Source: an uncultured Alistipes sp. (GTDB lineage: Bacteria > Bacteroidota > Bacteroidia > Bacteroidales > Rikenellaceae). Taken from it: a stretch of DNA of 64,000 bases. Position 1 is the first letter of the stretch; every line of letters begins with the position of its first letter. The position numbers were made by a program, and so were the translations under genes. The stretch lies in assembly GCA_910583985.1 (NCBI GenBank), contig CAJTYA010000014.1:1-64000 (forward strand). The letters run 5' to 3'. Shown piece after piece: positions 27,801 through 36,855 of the stretch. The notes below the pieces were generated by a model. That model searched no databases and had not been told where the DNA came from. It saw only the letters and a list, made by a program, of their open reading frames with translations.

Positions 27801-28575
27801 CGTTGAAAGGTTCGACGGTGGTGGGGAAGTTATGGGTTTCGGCCTTGACCGAAATCACGCTCTCGAAGTCCTCGACGGTGAAATAGTCGGGTTCGTCGTG
27901 CGTCGCGGGCGAGAACTGCTCGACGACGGGCCCCTGCAGGAAGGCGCAGTTGTCCTTGTAGGCCGACACCACGCGTCCGGGATGCTCGGAAGTCGTGCGC
28001 TTGATGAGACCGAAAAGCGTGGAGTCCTTCTCCTCGCCGTCGATGACGAACTTGCCGTTGAAGATCTTGTGGCGGCAGTGTTCGGAGTTGACCTGCGAGA
28101 ATCCGAAGACCTCGCTGTCGGTCAGCTTGCGGCCGATGCGGCGGCTCACGCTTTCCAGATAGGCGATCTCGTCGGCACTGAGCGCCAGCCCCTCCTGCTT
28201 GTCGTAGGCGGCCAGATCGTCGATGTAGACGACCGGATCGGGCTTTTTGCTGATCGTGTAGACCTGCTGGTCGATGGTATGATACTTTCTGCGGAGCATC
28301 GGGTCGAAAGCGACGTCTTCGTCCGGCACCTCGACGAACTCCTCGATGCGCCGGATACCCCTCAGGCCCATGTTTTGGGTGATTTCGACGGCATTGGTGC
28401 TCCACGGCGTAATCATCTCGCGCCGGGGCCCGATGAAAATTCCGGTCAGGGTTTCGCTTTCGATGCGGCCGGCTCCGCCGAAGAGCCATTCCAAGCGGGC
28501 GATTTCCTCCGCCGAGAGTTCCGCCTCCGCCTGTACGGCATAGACGACGTCGTCTTTCTTAAAAAAAAGTATCAT
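24883..28575 (-). CDS. purL: Phosphoribosylformylglycinamidine synthase (single-chain PurL)
   Basis: 1230 residues, the large fused form. Converts FGAR, glutamine and ATP to FGAM in purine synthesis. The order seen is an N-terminal PurS-like part, the linker and AIR-synthase-like ATP-binding domains (PRREMITPWSTNAVEITQNMG; VSVKAETHNFPTTVEPFNGAATGTGGEIRD), then a C-terminal class I glutamine amidotransferase domain from about 985 with nucleophile Cys in SLGVCNGCQLM and a late His/Glu pair in PHLERSLRPW. The start MILFF is the normal one; a TATTTG promoter-like box lies only a few bases upstream, so the leader may be extremely short. Confidence 0.97.
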   Translation of the reverse strand: MILFFKKDDVVYAVQAEAELSAEEIARLEWLFGGAGRIESETLTGIFIGPRREMITPWSTNAVEITQNMGLRGIRRIEEFVEVPDEDVAFDPMLRRKYHTIDQQVYTISKKPDPVVYIDDLAAYDKQEGLALSADEIAYLESVSRRIGRKLTDSEVFGFSQVNSEHCRHKIFNGKFVIDGEEKDSTLFGLIKRTTSEHPGRVVSAYKDNCAFLQGPVVEQFSPATHDEPDYFTVEDFESVISVKAETHNFPTTVEPFNGAATGTGGEIRDRIAGGKGAFPVAGTAVYMTAYPRLDGGREWEKHTEPREWLYQTPEDILIKASNGASDFGNKFGQPLICGSLQTFEHFENGKKYGFDKVVMQAGGIGYGRKQDSLKDEPEAGDKVVLLGGDNYRIGMGGGAVSSVATGEYAGAIELNAVQRSNPEMQKRAYNAIRAISEEAVNPIISIHDHGAGGHLNCLSELVEATGGRIDMDRLPIGDPTLSAKEIVGNESQERMGLVVKQENVDKLRRIAERERAPFYEIGEATGDMQFTFVDHRTGEKPIDLKLEDMFGKAPRTVLTDHTVKETFAEPQYGTGNLSKYIENVLQIEAVACKDWLTNKVDRSVTGRVAMQQTAGTVQLPLNDCAVVALDYQGRHGIATALGHAPAAALADPAKGSVLAITESLTNIVLAPIEGGLGSVSLSANWMWPCKNEGEDARLYAAVQAASDYAVALGINIPTGKDSLSMTQKYKNGELVYAPGTVIITSAAEVSDVRGAVSPALKHRPSQIVYVDMSRSPFALGGSSFAQSVGSVGSDVPTVESADYFARAFGAVQTLVREGKVLAGHDVSAGGLITALLEMTFADNRSGMDLSFAALGESDTVKVLFSEKPALVLQVEDGTAVCEELKFAGVDAYMLGETNIERRFFFTHNGLEMNLLIDDLRDTWFKTSYLLDRRQSGPQKASERFANYKRQELRFRFPENFTGKLSQWGLEPSRRKPTGVRAAIIREKGINSDREMAWCMYLAGMDVKDVHMTDLISGRETLEDVNMIVFPGGFSNSDVLGSAKGWAGAFLYNEKAKQALDRFFARPDTLSLGVCNGCQLMVELGLVTPDHEQKPRMLHNDSHKFESTFVGVTVCENRSVMLASLSGCELGIWVAHGEGKFSLPYEESRYHIPVRYLYGEYPANPNGSDYNAAAICSEDGRHLAIMPHLERSLRPWNWACYPEDRAADEVTPWIEAFVNARRWIETKTKK

Positions 28576-28627
28576 CGCAAATATCGGTTAAATTTCTCGT
28601 TCATTCCGTTCTTCCTCTCCCCCGGTC

Positions 28628-29365
28628 CTACCGACGGGCGATCCGACGCAGCAGCGGTTCGACTTCGTCGTAGGGGATGCGGTATTCCATATCGCCGAAC
28701 GCATACGGCGCGATGCGGTACGGATCGTAGCGCATCGTGACGCCGGAGCTGTCGATACCTATATTCCGGGGCAAAGGTAAGCGATCCGGTGCAACTAACA
28801 AAACGTCCCCGGAAAGACCTTTGTCGAAAAGCATCTTTTCGAACGCGACGCGGTTAAGCGCCCTCATGCGGACCGTATCGACGAACAGGTCGGCGGCTTC
28901 GAGCCGCCGGCCGTCGCGCAGGTCGAAATTCATGATTTTCACCCGCATATCGCTGTGCGCCCCGCCCGTCAGCACATAGGTTTGGAGCCGCACGGACGCC
29001 ACGCGTCCGCAGGTGCGGACCCATCCCGTCGCCCTCAGATCGTAAGGCGACGACGACCCGTAGAGCGAGTCCCTGTGACGGAACGCCAGCAGCGAATCGA
29101 CCGCCTCGGCCAGCGGGACGGAATCGGCCACGCCTTCGATACCGAAGACCGAGTGCAGGTAGGCCTCGATCGCCCGATTGACGGAATCCGCCACCGCGCC
29201 GCCCACGGCCCGCGGATAGGCGATTTCCATATAGTCGTTCCCGGCCACATACGGCGAAGGGGGCAGCGAGCGGTATTCCCATTCGACGCCCTCGTGCGCA
29301 CAGCCTCCGAGCAGCAGGACGAACAGTATCCCCAAGACGAATCGTTTTCCCGTATCGTTTTTCAT
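28628..29365 (-). CDS. DUF3298/DUF4163 lipoprotein
   Basis: 245 residues. A lipoprotein signal peptide ends in LLLGGC (Cys22), so it is probably envelope-anchored. A DUF4163-like region (about 35-130, with GGAHSDMRVKIMNFDLRDG) and a DUF3298-like C-terminal part (ALNRVAFEKMLF to MRYDPYRIAPYAFGDMEYRIPYDEV) match the RsiV-like fold seen in anti-sigma and secreted proteins; no transmembrane anti-sigma part is present. Function is unknown. Its start overlaps the end of aroK by 4 bases, an ATGA junction, so translation is coupled. Confidence 0.8.
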   Translation of the reverse strand: MKNDTGKRFVLGILFVLLLGGCAHEGVEWEYRSLPPSPYVAGNDYMEIAYPRAVGGAVADSVNRAIEAYLHSVFGIEGVADSVPLAEAVDSLLAFRHRDSLYGSSSPYDLRATGWVRTCGRVASVRLQTYVLTGGAHSDMRVKIMNFDLRDGRRLEAADLFVDTVRMRALNRVAFEKMLFDKGLSGDVLLVAPDRLPLPRNIGIDSSGVTMRYDPYRIAPYAFGDMEYRIPYDEVEPLLRRIARR

Positions 29366-29889
29366 CGGTCGCGGTTTTCCAGATAACGTTCCACATGGCC
29401 GGCGATATAGGCGTCGCTCACGCCGTCGCAGCCGATGATGAGTTTCGACTGCAGATAGAAAGCCTCGCGCCGGGCGAGGTTGTCCCGGATGAATCCTTCG
29501 AGTTCTTCGGGTGTCTTGTCCTTGAGTAGCGGTCGCTTGGCCTTGCCGTGTTCAAGACGCGCGGCCAACTTTTCGGGACTCATCTGGAAATAGACGGTCA
29601 GCCCCGCCCGGTTCATGCAGGCCATGTTGTCGAAAAAACAGGGGGCACCGCCGCCCGTCGCCACGACGGCATCCGGTCCGGCCCCGGCGACGAGCTCCGA
29701 AAGCACGTCCCGCTCCAGTTCGCGGAACCGCTCCTCGCCCTCGGAAGCGAAGATTTCCCGCACGCTCCGGCCGCAACGCTGTTCGAGCAGCGCATCCGTA
29801 TCCAGAAAGCGGAAACCGAGCCTGCGGGCCAACGCCCGACCGATCGAGCTTTTCCCGCATCCCATATAGCCGACCAAAAACACCAACAT
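29362..29889 (-). CDS. aroK: Shikimate kinase
   Basis: 175 residues. Phosphorylates shikimate in aromatic amino-acid synthesis. The P-loop is GYMGCGKSSIG (7-17), followed by FRFLDTDALLEQRCGRSVREIF with the shikimate-binding Asp, FRELERDVL, and the TGGGAPC loop (VATGGGAPCFFDN). The lid region is LLKDKTPEEL. It is first of a pair with the lipoprotein gene that overlaps its stop. Confidence 0.95.
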   Translation of the reverse strand: MLVFLVGYMGCGKSSIGRALARRLGFRFLDTDALLEQRCGRSVREIFASEGEERFRELERDVLSELVAGAGPDAVVATGGGAPCFFDNMACMNRAGLTVYFQMSPEKLAARLEHGKAKRPLLKDKTPEELEGFIRDNLARREAFYLQSKLIIGCDGVSDAYIAGHVERYLENRDR

Positions 29890-29966
29890 CGTTTCCTCGT
29901 TACCTTAAATATTTATCGTATCCGTGACGGACGGCGCTTTCCCGGCCCGCCCGGTTCCGGTTCCGG

Positions 29967-32771
29967 TCAGAAGAGTTCCATCTGCCGGGTATCGTCCTCG
30001 TCCGATCCGTCGGAGGGGACGGCATCGTCCGAAAGATCGCCTTCCGGCGCCGTTACCGCATCCTGTGGCACGGCTTCCTGAGCTCCGGCCGCTCCGCCGT
30101 CATTTTCTTCCGTCTCTTCCCCTTCGGGCAGAGGCTCCGGCACGGGGTCCTTGTCCAACGGTTCGCCGAAGACGACGCGTTCCACCGTCAGCGTAGTCAG
30201 GCGCTTGCCCTTGGCCCGGTGGCTCTTGACGCCGATGAACGCCTCGACGTCGACCGTATCGTCGGGCCGGCCGGCATGCGGACCTCCGTACACGACGAGC
30301 AGTTGCGGATAGCGGTCGCCGCTGATGGCCGTCAGGGACGACCCGGTCGTCTCGTCCACGAAATGCTGCATCTTGTCGCTCGGCTCGGCGGCGAAGCGTT
30401 TCACGTAGTAATAGTTCTGCTCCCCGTCGAAATAGACGACCGAGTAGACGCGTCCGCCGTCGTACTTCTCGACGCGCACGGTGTCTTCGGGGAAGTGGAC
30501 GCCCAGATCGTAGTTCGCCGTATAGTATTGTCCCTTGCCCGTCATGACGATGAGCCTGTCGCCGCCGACGAATTCGCCCAGCGGCGTGCCGCGTCCGTCG
30601 GTATTCAGCCGGCGGATTTCGTCGTCGTACCACACCTGTATGCCGCCCAGCGTCGAGGCGCCCCGTTCCTTGAGCACGATCTTGTGGATGGCATACCGCG
30701 AGAACAGATTGCCCTGCGACTGACGGCCCTTGATGGCCAGTTCGCCGAAATTCAGATCCACGATGAGCTTCTTGAGCCGGGGCCGGGGCTTGAAATAGAC
30801 TTTCAGGATTTCGGCCTCGCCGTTGGGATTGACGCTCATGTAGAGGATTTCGCTGCGGGGCGTGCCTTTGGTGATGTCGTACTCGCGGTCGCGGGTGATG
30901 CCCTTGATCGCGCAGCGCTTCATCATCAGCGGCCCGCCCTGTCCGTCGCGGTAGAGCACGTTGTAGATCGTGCGCTCGTCGTTGCGCTTGAAAATGCCGA
31001 TATAGTGGATGTTCTTGGCGAAAAACGCCTTCTCGGTCACTTTCGTGATGATGTATTTTCCCTCTTTGGTGAAAAGGATCACGTCGTCGATGTCCGAGCA
31101 GTCGCATACGAACTCGTCCTTGCGCATGGCCGCGCCGATGCCGAAGAAACCCTCCTTGCGGTCGACGTACAGCTTGGCGTTGGCCACGACCACCTTCGTC
31201 GCCTCGATCGAGTCGAACTCCCGGAGCTCGGTTCGGCGCTCGCGCCCCTTGCCGTACTTTTCCTTGATGCGCAGGAAATAGTTCACGGCATAGTCGGTCA
31301 GGTGATTCAGATCGTGTTTCACCTGTTCGATCTCCTCCTCGACACGGGCGATATGTTCGTCGGCCTTGAACGAATCGTAGCGCGAAATGCGGATCATGCG
31401 CAGTTCGGTCAGCCGCACGATGTCGTCCCGCGTGATTTCGCGCCTCAGCAAATGGGCGAAAGGCTCCAGTCCCTCGCCGACGGTGGCATAGGCGGCTTCG
31501 CGCGAGGTCGCCTCTTCGAGCCGGAGGTATATCTTGTTCTCGATGAAGATCTTTTCGAGCGAGGACATGTGCCAGTCCGCTTCGAGCTCCTCCATCCGGA
31601 TTTCGAGCTCGCGCCGCAACAGCTCGCGCGTATGCTCGGCGCAACGCCTCAGGATTTCCCGCACGCCCATGAAATGGGGTTTCTCGTCCATGATGACGCA
31701 GGCGTTCGGCGAAACGGACACTTCGCAGTCGGTGAAGGCATAAAGCGCATCAATCGTGCGGTCCGACGACTCGTCGTTGCTGACGTGGATGATGATCTCG
31801 ACCTGATCGGAGGTGTTGTCGTCGACCTTTTTGATCTTAATCTTCCCCTTGTCGTTAGCCTTGATGATCGATTCTTTGATCGACTCGGTCGTCGTTCCGT
31901 AAGGAATTTCGGTGATGGCCAGCGTGCGCTTGTCGATCTTGTTGATCTTCGCGCGGATCTTGACGGCCCCGCCCCGCAGTCCGTCGTTGTAGCGCGTGAC
32001 GTCCGCCATCCCGCCGGAGGGGAAGTCGGGCCACAGCTCGAACGGTTCGCCGCGCAGACAGGCGACGCTCGCATCGATCAGCTCATTGAAATTGTGCGGC
32101 AGGATTTTGGAAGCCAGTCCCACGGCGATGCCCTCCACCCCTTGGGCCAGCAGCAGCGGAAACTTGACGGGCAGCGTGACGGGCTCTTGGTTGCGCCCGT
32201 CGTAGGAAAGCATCCATTCGGTGACCTTGGGGTTGAACACCACGTCCAGCGCGAAGCGCGACAGGCGGGCCTCGATGTAACGCGGCGCGGCCGCACCGTC
32301 GCCGGTCAGCGTGTTGCCCCAGTTTCCCTGACAGTCGATGAGCAGGTCTTTCTGTCCGAGCTGGACGAGCGCATCGCCGATCGAGGCGTCGCCGTGCGGG
32401 TGGTACTGCATCGTCGAACCGATGATGTTGGCCACCTTGTTATAGCGTCCGTCGTCGAGTCTTTTCATCGCATGCAGAATGCGCCGCTGCACGGGCTTGA
32501 GCCCGTCCTCCACATGGGGCACGGCCCGCTCCAGAATGACGTAAGAGGCATAGTCGAGGAACCAGTCCTTGTACATGCCCGTGAGCTTGCGCCGGTCGGG
32601 CACATCGGCCGTCAGGCGGCCGTACTTGCCCGCCGGCACGATTTCCGCGCTTTCTGCTGCGGAAGCCTCCGCAGCAGGGTTTTCCCCGGAAGAGGTCTCC
32701 GGCGGCGTCGGTCCGCCCGAAGCCGGATTCTTCGTTTCGCCGGAGTCCGTATATCGGTCTTTAAAGTCCAT
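29967..32771 (-). CDS. parC: DNA topoisomerase IV subunit A
   Basis: 934 residues. The cleavage subunit of the type II enzyme that decatenates chromosomes. A low-complexity N-terminal extension (about 1-58) precedes the core, which starts YKDWFLDYASYVILERAVPHVEDGLKPVQRR. The catalytic Tyr165 is in AAAPRYIEARLSR. The stretch YHPHGDASIGD has Ala129 where E. coli GyrA has Ser83, and keeps the Asp at the position-87 equivalent. The C-terminal beta-pinwheel is followed by an acidic tail (PLPEGEETEENDGG). No GyrA box was seen, which with the parE neighbour supports topo IV. The ATG at 32771 is preferred to a TTG two codons earlier. Confidence 0.92.
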   Translation of the reverse strand: MDFKDRYTDSGETKNPASGGPTPPETSSGENPAAEASAAESAEIVPAGKYGRLTADVPDRRKLTGMYKDWFLDYASYVILERAVPHVEDGLKPVQRRILHAMKRLDDGRYNKVANIIGSTMQYHPHGDASIGDALVQLGQKDLLIDCQGNWGNTLTGDGAAAPRYIEARLSRFALDVVFNPKVTEWMLSYDGRNQEPVTLPVKFPLLLAQGVEGIAVGLASKILPHNFNELIDASVACLRGEPFELWPDFPSGGMADVTRYNDGLRGGAVKIRAKINKIDKRTLAITEIPYGTTTESIKESIIKANDKGKIKIKKVDDNTSDQVEIIIHVSNDESSDRTIDALYAFTDCEVSVSPNACVIMDEKPHFMGVREILRRCAEHTRELLRRELEIRMEELEADWHMSSLEKIFIENKIYLRLEEATSREAAYATVGEGLEPFAHLLRREITRDDIVRLTELRMIRISRYDSFKADEHIARVEEEIEQVKHDLNHLTDYAVNYFLRIKEKYGKGRERRTELREFDSIEATKVVVANAKLYVDRKEGFFGIGAAMRKDEFVCDCSDIDDVILFTKEGKYIITKVTEKAFFAKNIHYIGIFKRNDERTIYNVLYRDGQGGPLMMKRCAIKGITRDREYDITKGTPRSEILYMSVNPNGEAEILKVYFKPRPRLKKLIVDLNFGELAIKGRQSQGNLFSRYAIHKIVLKERGASTLGGIQVWYDDEIRRLNTDGRGTPLGEFVGGDRLIVMTGKGQYYTANYDLGVHFPEDTVRVEKYDGGRVYSVVYFDGEQNYYYVKRFAAEPSDKMQHFVDETTGSSLTAISGDRYPQLLVVYGGPHAGRPDDTVDVEAFIGVKSHRAKGKRLTTLTVERVVFGEPLDKDPVPEPLPEGEETEENDGGAAGAQEAVPQDAVTAPEGDLSDDAVPSDGSDEDDTRQMELF

Positions 32772-32802
32772 GGTCAAATCGCTTTCTCTTGTTGGCTCGG
32801 TA

Positions 32803-34656
32803 TCATATCAGGTCTTCGACATAGTCGGCTTCGACGCGCAGGTTGCCGATGATGAAGCCCTGCCGTTCGTTCGAGTTTTTCCCCATGTAAAATTCCAGCA
32901 GGTCGGAAACGGGGTCCTCCTTGGTCATGCGGACCTTGTCGAGCCGCATGTTCTCGCCGATGAACTCCTTGAATTCGTCGGCCGAAATTTCGCCCAGACC
33001 TTTGAACCGGGTGATTTCGGGATTGGGCCCCAGACTGCCGACGGCCCGCAGACGTTCGTCCTCGTTGTAGCAATAGCGCGTCTCCTTCTTGTTGCGCACG
33101 CGGAAGAGCGGGGTCTGCAGGATATAGAGGTGCCCCGAACGGATGACGTCCGGGAAAAACTGCAAGAAGAACGTCATCAGCAGCAACCGGATGTGCATGC
33201 CGTCGACATCGGCATCGGTGGCGATGATGATCTTGTTGTAGCGCAGGTTGTCCATGTCCTCCTCGATGTTGAGGGCCGCCTGCAACAGGTTGAACTCTTC
33301 GTTCTCGTAAACGATCTTCTTGGTCAGGCCGTAGCAGTTGAGCGGCTTGCCCCGGAGGCTGAAGACGGCCTGCGTATTGACGTCGCGCGACTTGGTGATC
33401 GAACCGCTGGCCGAGTTCCCCTCCGTAATGAAGATCATCGACTCCTCGGCCCGGTCGTGCCGGTCGTTGAGGTGGATGCGGCAGTCCCGGAGCTTCTTGT
33501 TGTTGAGGCTCACCTTTTTGGCCATCTCGCGGGCCTTTTTCTGGATGCCGGAAATCGCCTTGCGCTCCTTTTCGCTCTCTTGGATCTTCTTGAGCAGCAC
33601 GTCGGCCGTTTCGGGATGCTTGTGCAGGTAGTTGTCGAGTTCGGTCTTGAGAAAATCGACGACGAAATTCCGCACCGTCGGGCCCTCCGGCCCCATGTCC
33701 TTGGAACCGAGCTTGGTCTTGGTCTGCGATTCGAACATCGGTTCCTCGACCTTGACGCTGATGGCGGCGATGACCGATGTGCGGATGTCGGCCGCATCGA
33801 AGTCTTTGCGGTAGAACTCCTTGATCGTCTTGGCGATCGCCTCGCGGAAAGCGGCCTGATGGGTCCCGCCCTGCGTGGTGTGCTGGCCGTTGACGAACGA
33901 ATAGTAGGTTTCGCCGTAGCCGTGGCCGTGCGTGATGGCCACCTCGATGTCCTCGCCCTTGAGGTGGACGGGGGCATAGAGCGGTTCCTCGTTGAGGTTC
34001 TCCTGCAACAGATCGAGCAGACCGTTGCGCGAGACGAAGCTCTGCCCGTTGATGCGGATGGTCAGTCCGGCGTTCAGGTAGGTGTAGTTGCGCACCATCG
34101 ACTCGACGTATTCGAAGTGGTACTCGTAGAGGCCGAACACGCTTTCGTCCGCCAGAAACGACACCTCCGTCCCGTTCTTGGCCGAAACGCCGCTCTCGCT
34201 CGTATCCGAGACCTCCTCGCCCGCCTCGAACCGCACGCAACGGGCCTCGCCGTCGCGCACGCTCCGGATCGTGAATTCGCTCGAAAGAGCGTTCACGGCC
34301 TTGATACCCACGCCGTTGAGACCGACGGATTTTTTGAAGGCCTTCGAATCGTACTTGGCTCCGGTATTCATTTTCGAGGCTACGTCCACTAATTTGCCCA
34401 GCGGAATGCCCCGACCGTAGTCGCGCACGGTCACTCTTTTGTCTTCGGCGATGGTGATGTCGATGCACCGGCCGAACCCCATCATGTATTCGTCGATGGA
34501 GTTGTCGAGCACCTCCTTGATGAGGATGTAAATCCCATCGTCGGCCGACGTGCCGTCGCCCAGTTTGCCGATGTACATACCCGGCCTGCGCCGGATATGC
34601 TCTTTCCAGTCCAGCGTCCGGATATGTTCGTCCCCGTAGTCTGCTGCGATACCCAT
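32803..34656 (-). CDS. parE: DNA topoisomerase IV subunit B
   Basis: 617 residues. The ATPase partner of ParC. The GHKL ATP site shows EVLDNSIDEY and RDYGRGIP, with VGLNGVGIKAVNALS. The transducer domain has the Lys of QTKTKLGSKD. The TOPRIM part has ITEGNSASGS (catalytic Glu412) and DADVDGMHIRLLLMTFF. Asn414 occupies the position of Asp in the common EGDSA motif. It is upstream of parC with a 31-base gap, so the two are translated together. Confidence 0.95.
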   Translation of the reverse strand: MGIAADYGDEHIRTLDWKEHIRRRPGMYIGKLGDGTSADDGIYILIKEVLDNSIDEYMMGFGRCIDITIAEDKRVTVRDYGRGIPLGKLVDVASKMNTGAKYDSKAFKKSVGLNGVGIKAVNALSSEFTIRSVRDGEARCVRFEAGEEVSDTSESGVSAKNGTEVSFLADESVFGLYEYHFEYVESMVRNYTYLNAGLTIRINGQSFVSRNGLLDLLQENLNEEPLYAPVHLKGEDIEVAITHGHGYGETYYSFVNGQHTTQGGTHQAAFREAIAKTIKEFYRKDFDAADIRTSVIAAISVKVEEPMFESQTKTKLGSKDMGPEGPTVRNFVVDFLKTELDNYLHKHPETADVLLKKIQESEKERKAISGIQKKAREMAKKVSLNNKKLRDCRIHLNDRHDRAEESMIFITEGNSASGSITKSRDVNTQAVFSLRGKPLNCYGLTKKIVYENEEFNLLQAALNIEEDMDNLRYNKIIIATDADVDGMHIRLLLMTFFLQFFPDVIRSGHLYILQTPLFRVRNKKETRYCYNEDERLRAVGSLGPNPEITRFKGLGEISADEFKEFIGENMRLDKVRMTKEDPVSDLLEFYMGKNSNERQGFIIGNLRVEADYVEDLI

Positions 34657-34692
34657 AATTCTTTCCTCCGTCCGGTTTCGTACCCGACGACT

Positions 34693-35433
34693 TTATTTTC
34701 TTTTTTCCGTTTCCTTCTCCTGCCGGAGCGCCCGAAGCGCCTCTTTCATCGCGGCTTCGGTCTGTGCGGCCAGTGCCCGGACCTCGCCGGCGGCCACCCG
34801 TTCGGGTTCGACGGGGTCGAGCACCCGCACGCGGAACGTGTGCGGCATGCGCAGTCTCCATCCGTCGATGAGGTCCCAGTTTCCGTCCAGCACGACCGGC
34901 AGAATGCCCGTCCCGGCGTTTTTGGCCACATAGAAGGCTCCGTCCTTGAACCGGCCGATCTCGCCGGTCCGGGTGCGCGTGCCTTCGGGGAAAACGATGA
35001 CCGACGTGCCCCGCTCCAGACGTTCGGCCGTGCGCTCCATCATCCGCTTGGCGCTGCGCCTCGACCCGCGCTCGACGGGAATATCGCCGTGCATGCGTAG
35101 CACCCACCCGAAGATCGGCATGCGCTGCACCTCCTTTTTCGACACCCATTTGAAATTGAGCGGCAACACGTACATCAGCGGAATGTCGAGCATCGACTGG
35201 TGGTTGGTCACGACGACCCACGGCCGGCTCCGGTCGATCTTCTCCCTGCCCTCGACCCGGATTTTCCACGCCGGACAGAGCCGGAAGATGGTAAGGGCCC
35301 ACAGACGGGACGCCCGGTGAAGCAGCGCCCGCTCCCTGTCGAACGGTACCGTCAGAAAGAACAGGACCGCGAACGGGATGAAATAAGTCACGGTAAAAAG
35401 AACCAATACGAAGTAATACAGAACGGAGGCCAT
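34693..35433 (-). CDS. plsC: 1-acyl-sn-glycerol-3-phosphate acyltransferase
   Basis: 246 residues. Adds the second acyl chain to lysophosphatidic acid at the inner membrane. An N-terminal membrane helix (about 5-30) precedes the acyltransferase motifs: NHQSMLD (block I, catalytic His and Asp), VERGSRR (block II), VFPEGTRTRTGEIGRFKDG (block III) and ILPVVL (block IV). The tail is a charged helix rich in Glu and Lys. It is 36 bases upstream of parE on the same strand. Confidence 0.92.
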   Translation of the reverse strand: MASVLYYFVLVLFTVTYFIPFAVLFFLTVPFDRERALLHRASRLWALTIFRLCPAWKIRVEGREKIDRSRPWVVVTNHQSMLDIPLMYVLPLNFKWVSKKEVQRMPIFGWVLRMHGDIPVERGSRRSAKRMMERTAERLERGTSVIVFPEGTRTRTGEIGRFKDGAFYVAKNAGTGILPVVLDGNWDLIDGWRLRMPHTFRVRVLDPVEPERVAAGEVRALAAQTEAAMKEALRALRQEKETEKRK

Positions 35434-35731
35434 GTCGATGCGGTTTTCCCCATAATAAACCTTGCAAGTTTAACACATTTTTTCGACTTTTCCGACCATC
35501 CGGAGCAGGTTTTTATCAACATCCGGCCCCGAATCCGAAGATCGGCAGGCCTGTCGCCGGCCCGCTCCGACCGGACGTTTTTCCCCTGCCGGCGGACGGG
35601 AAAATGCCCGGAAGACACCCCTTTCGGCTCCGGAGATACGGGGAGCGGAACCGGCCGCAGCGGCCGATTCCCAAGAAGCTCGGAGAGGGCGCAAAATGCC
35701 GGCGAAATTTTGGCGATTCCGAAAAATCTCG

Positions 35732-35739
35732 GATATTTG
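35732..35739 (+). promoter_or_regulatory. Possible -7 box for the polyprenyl synthetase gene
   Basis: GATATTTG, one mismatch from TAnnTTTG, only 9 bases before the ATG. The same variant sits in front of purL. If real, both mRNAs would have almost no leader. Confidence 0.35.
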
Positions 35740-35748
35740 TATTTCGTG

Positions 35749-36738
35749 ATGAAGGACGCAGCCAAAATTACCCTCGAAGAGATCCAACGCCCGATAGCCG
35801 AAAAGATCCGCGGCTACGAGGAATACATCGCCTCGACGTTGCACAGCGACAACAAGTATGTCGCCTCGATCAACCGGTACATCCTCGGCAATCGGGGCAA
35901 ACAGCTCCGTCCGCTGCTGGTGCTGCTGAGTGCGGCCCTGCACGGCGAAATCGGCCGGAGGACCTACATGGGCGCCTCGCTCGTCGAAATGATCCACACC
36001 GCCTCGCTCATCCACGACGACGTGGTGGACGAAGCCTATGTCCGCCGCAGCGCTCCTTCGGTCAACGCGCTGTGGCATTCGCGCACGGCCGTGCTCATCG
36101 GCGACTACATCTTCGCCCGCACCTACCACGTCTGCCTGCAGAACGAGGGCTGGGACATGCTCACCGAGGTGACGCGGTCGATCCACGAAGTGAGCGAAGG
36201 CGAGCTCATCCAGACCGAGCAGACCGAGAAACTGGCCATGACGCGCGCCATCTACTTCGACATCATCTATAAGAAAACGGCCGCCCTGCTGGGTGCCTGC
36301 GGAGCGACGGGCGCCATTTCCGTCGGAGCGGACGAAGAACAGACAGCCCGGATGCGGGCTTTCGGCGACAATCTGGGCATCGCTTTCCAGATCAAGGACG
36401 ACATACTGGACTTCTCGCCGATGGAGGTGACCGGCAAGCCCTCCGGCGGCGACATGCGCGAACGCAAGATCACGCTCCCGCTGCTGCACGTGCTGGAGCA
36501 AAGCCCCGAAAAGGAGCGCAAGAGGTTGATCGCGAAGTTGAGCGACGTGCGCAATACGCCCCGGAACGTGGACTACCTCTGCCGCGCCGTCGTCGAGGGC
36601 GGCGGCATCGAACACGCCTCCCGCTGCATGGCCGAATACAAGGACAAGGCGATGACCTACCTCGAAACCTATCCCGAATCGGACATACGGCGCTCGCTCG
36701 CAGGATTCGCCGAATTCGTGCTTTCGAGGGACAAATAA
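35749..36738 (+). CDS. ispB: Trans-isoprenyl diphosphate synthase (polyprenyl synthetase)
   Basis: 329 residues. Extends allylic diphosphates with IPP, probably to the long chain of menaquinone. The first aspartate-rich motif is HDDVVDE and the second KDDILDFSP, with GNRGKQLRPLLVLLSAAL upstream as the IPP-binding GKxxRP motif. Product length is not readable from sequence. Convergence of this gene, mqnE and frdCAB in one window fits menaquinone respiration. The start at 35749 (MKDAAKITLEEIQRP) is the family's usual start. Confidence 0.9.
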   Translation: MKDAAKITLEEIQRPIAEKIRGYEEYIASTLHSDNKYVASINRYILGNRGKQLRPLLVLLSAALHGEIGRRTYMGASLVEMIHTASLIHDDVVDEAYVRRSAPSVNALWHSRTAVLIGDYIFARTYHVCLQNEGWDMLTEVTRSIHEVSEGELIQTEQTEKLAMTRAIYFDIIYKKTAALLGACGATGAISVGADEEQTARMRAFGDNLGIAFQIKDDILDFSPMEVTGKPSGGDMRERKITLPLLHVLEQSPEKERKRLIAKLSDVRNTPRNVDYLCRAVVEGGGIEHASRCMAEYKDKAMTYLETYPESDIRRSLAGFAEFVLSRDK

Positions 36739-36807
36739 CCCTGCGGGCGGCCGCGCAAGCGCCGGGCGGCATTCCGCACGTGCCGCAGCGGTTCGCGAAA
36801 AATGCCG

Positions 36808-36815
36808 TACCTTTG
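36808..36815 (+). promoter_or_regulatory. Promoter -7 box for rsmG
   Basis: An exact TACCTTTG box 40 bases before the ATG at 36856. It overlaps an alternative upstream ATG at 36802 and so rules that start out. Confidence 0.7.
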
Positions 36816-36855
36816 CCGCACCGGCTTTCTTCCGGCCGGGCCGAAATTTCAACCG

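Noticed and set aside
21056..28740. Long plus-strand open frames of about 840 and 880 codons
   Set aside because: Antisense shadows of ftsK and purL. The real genes are certain from catalytic motifs.
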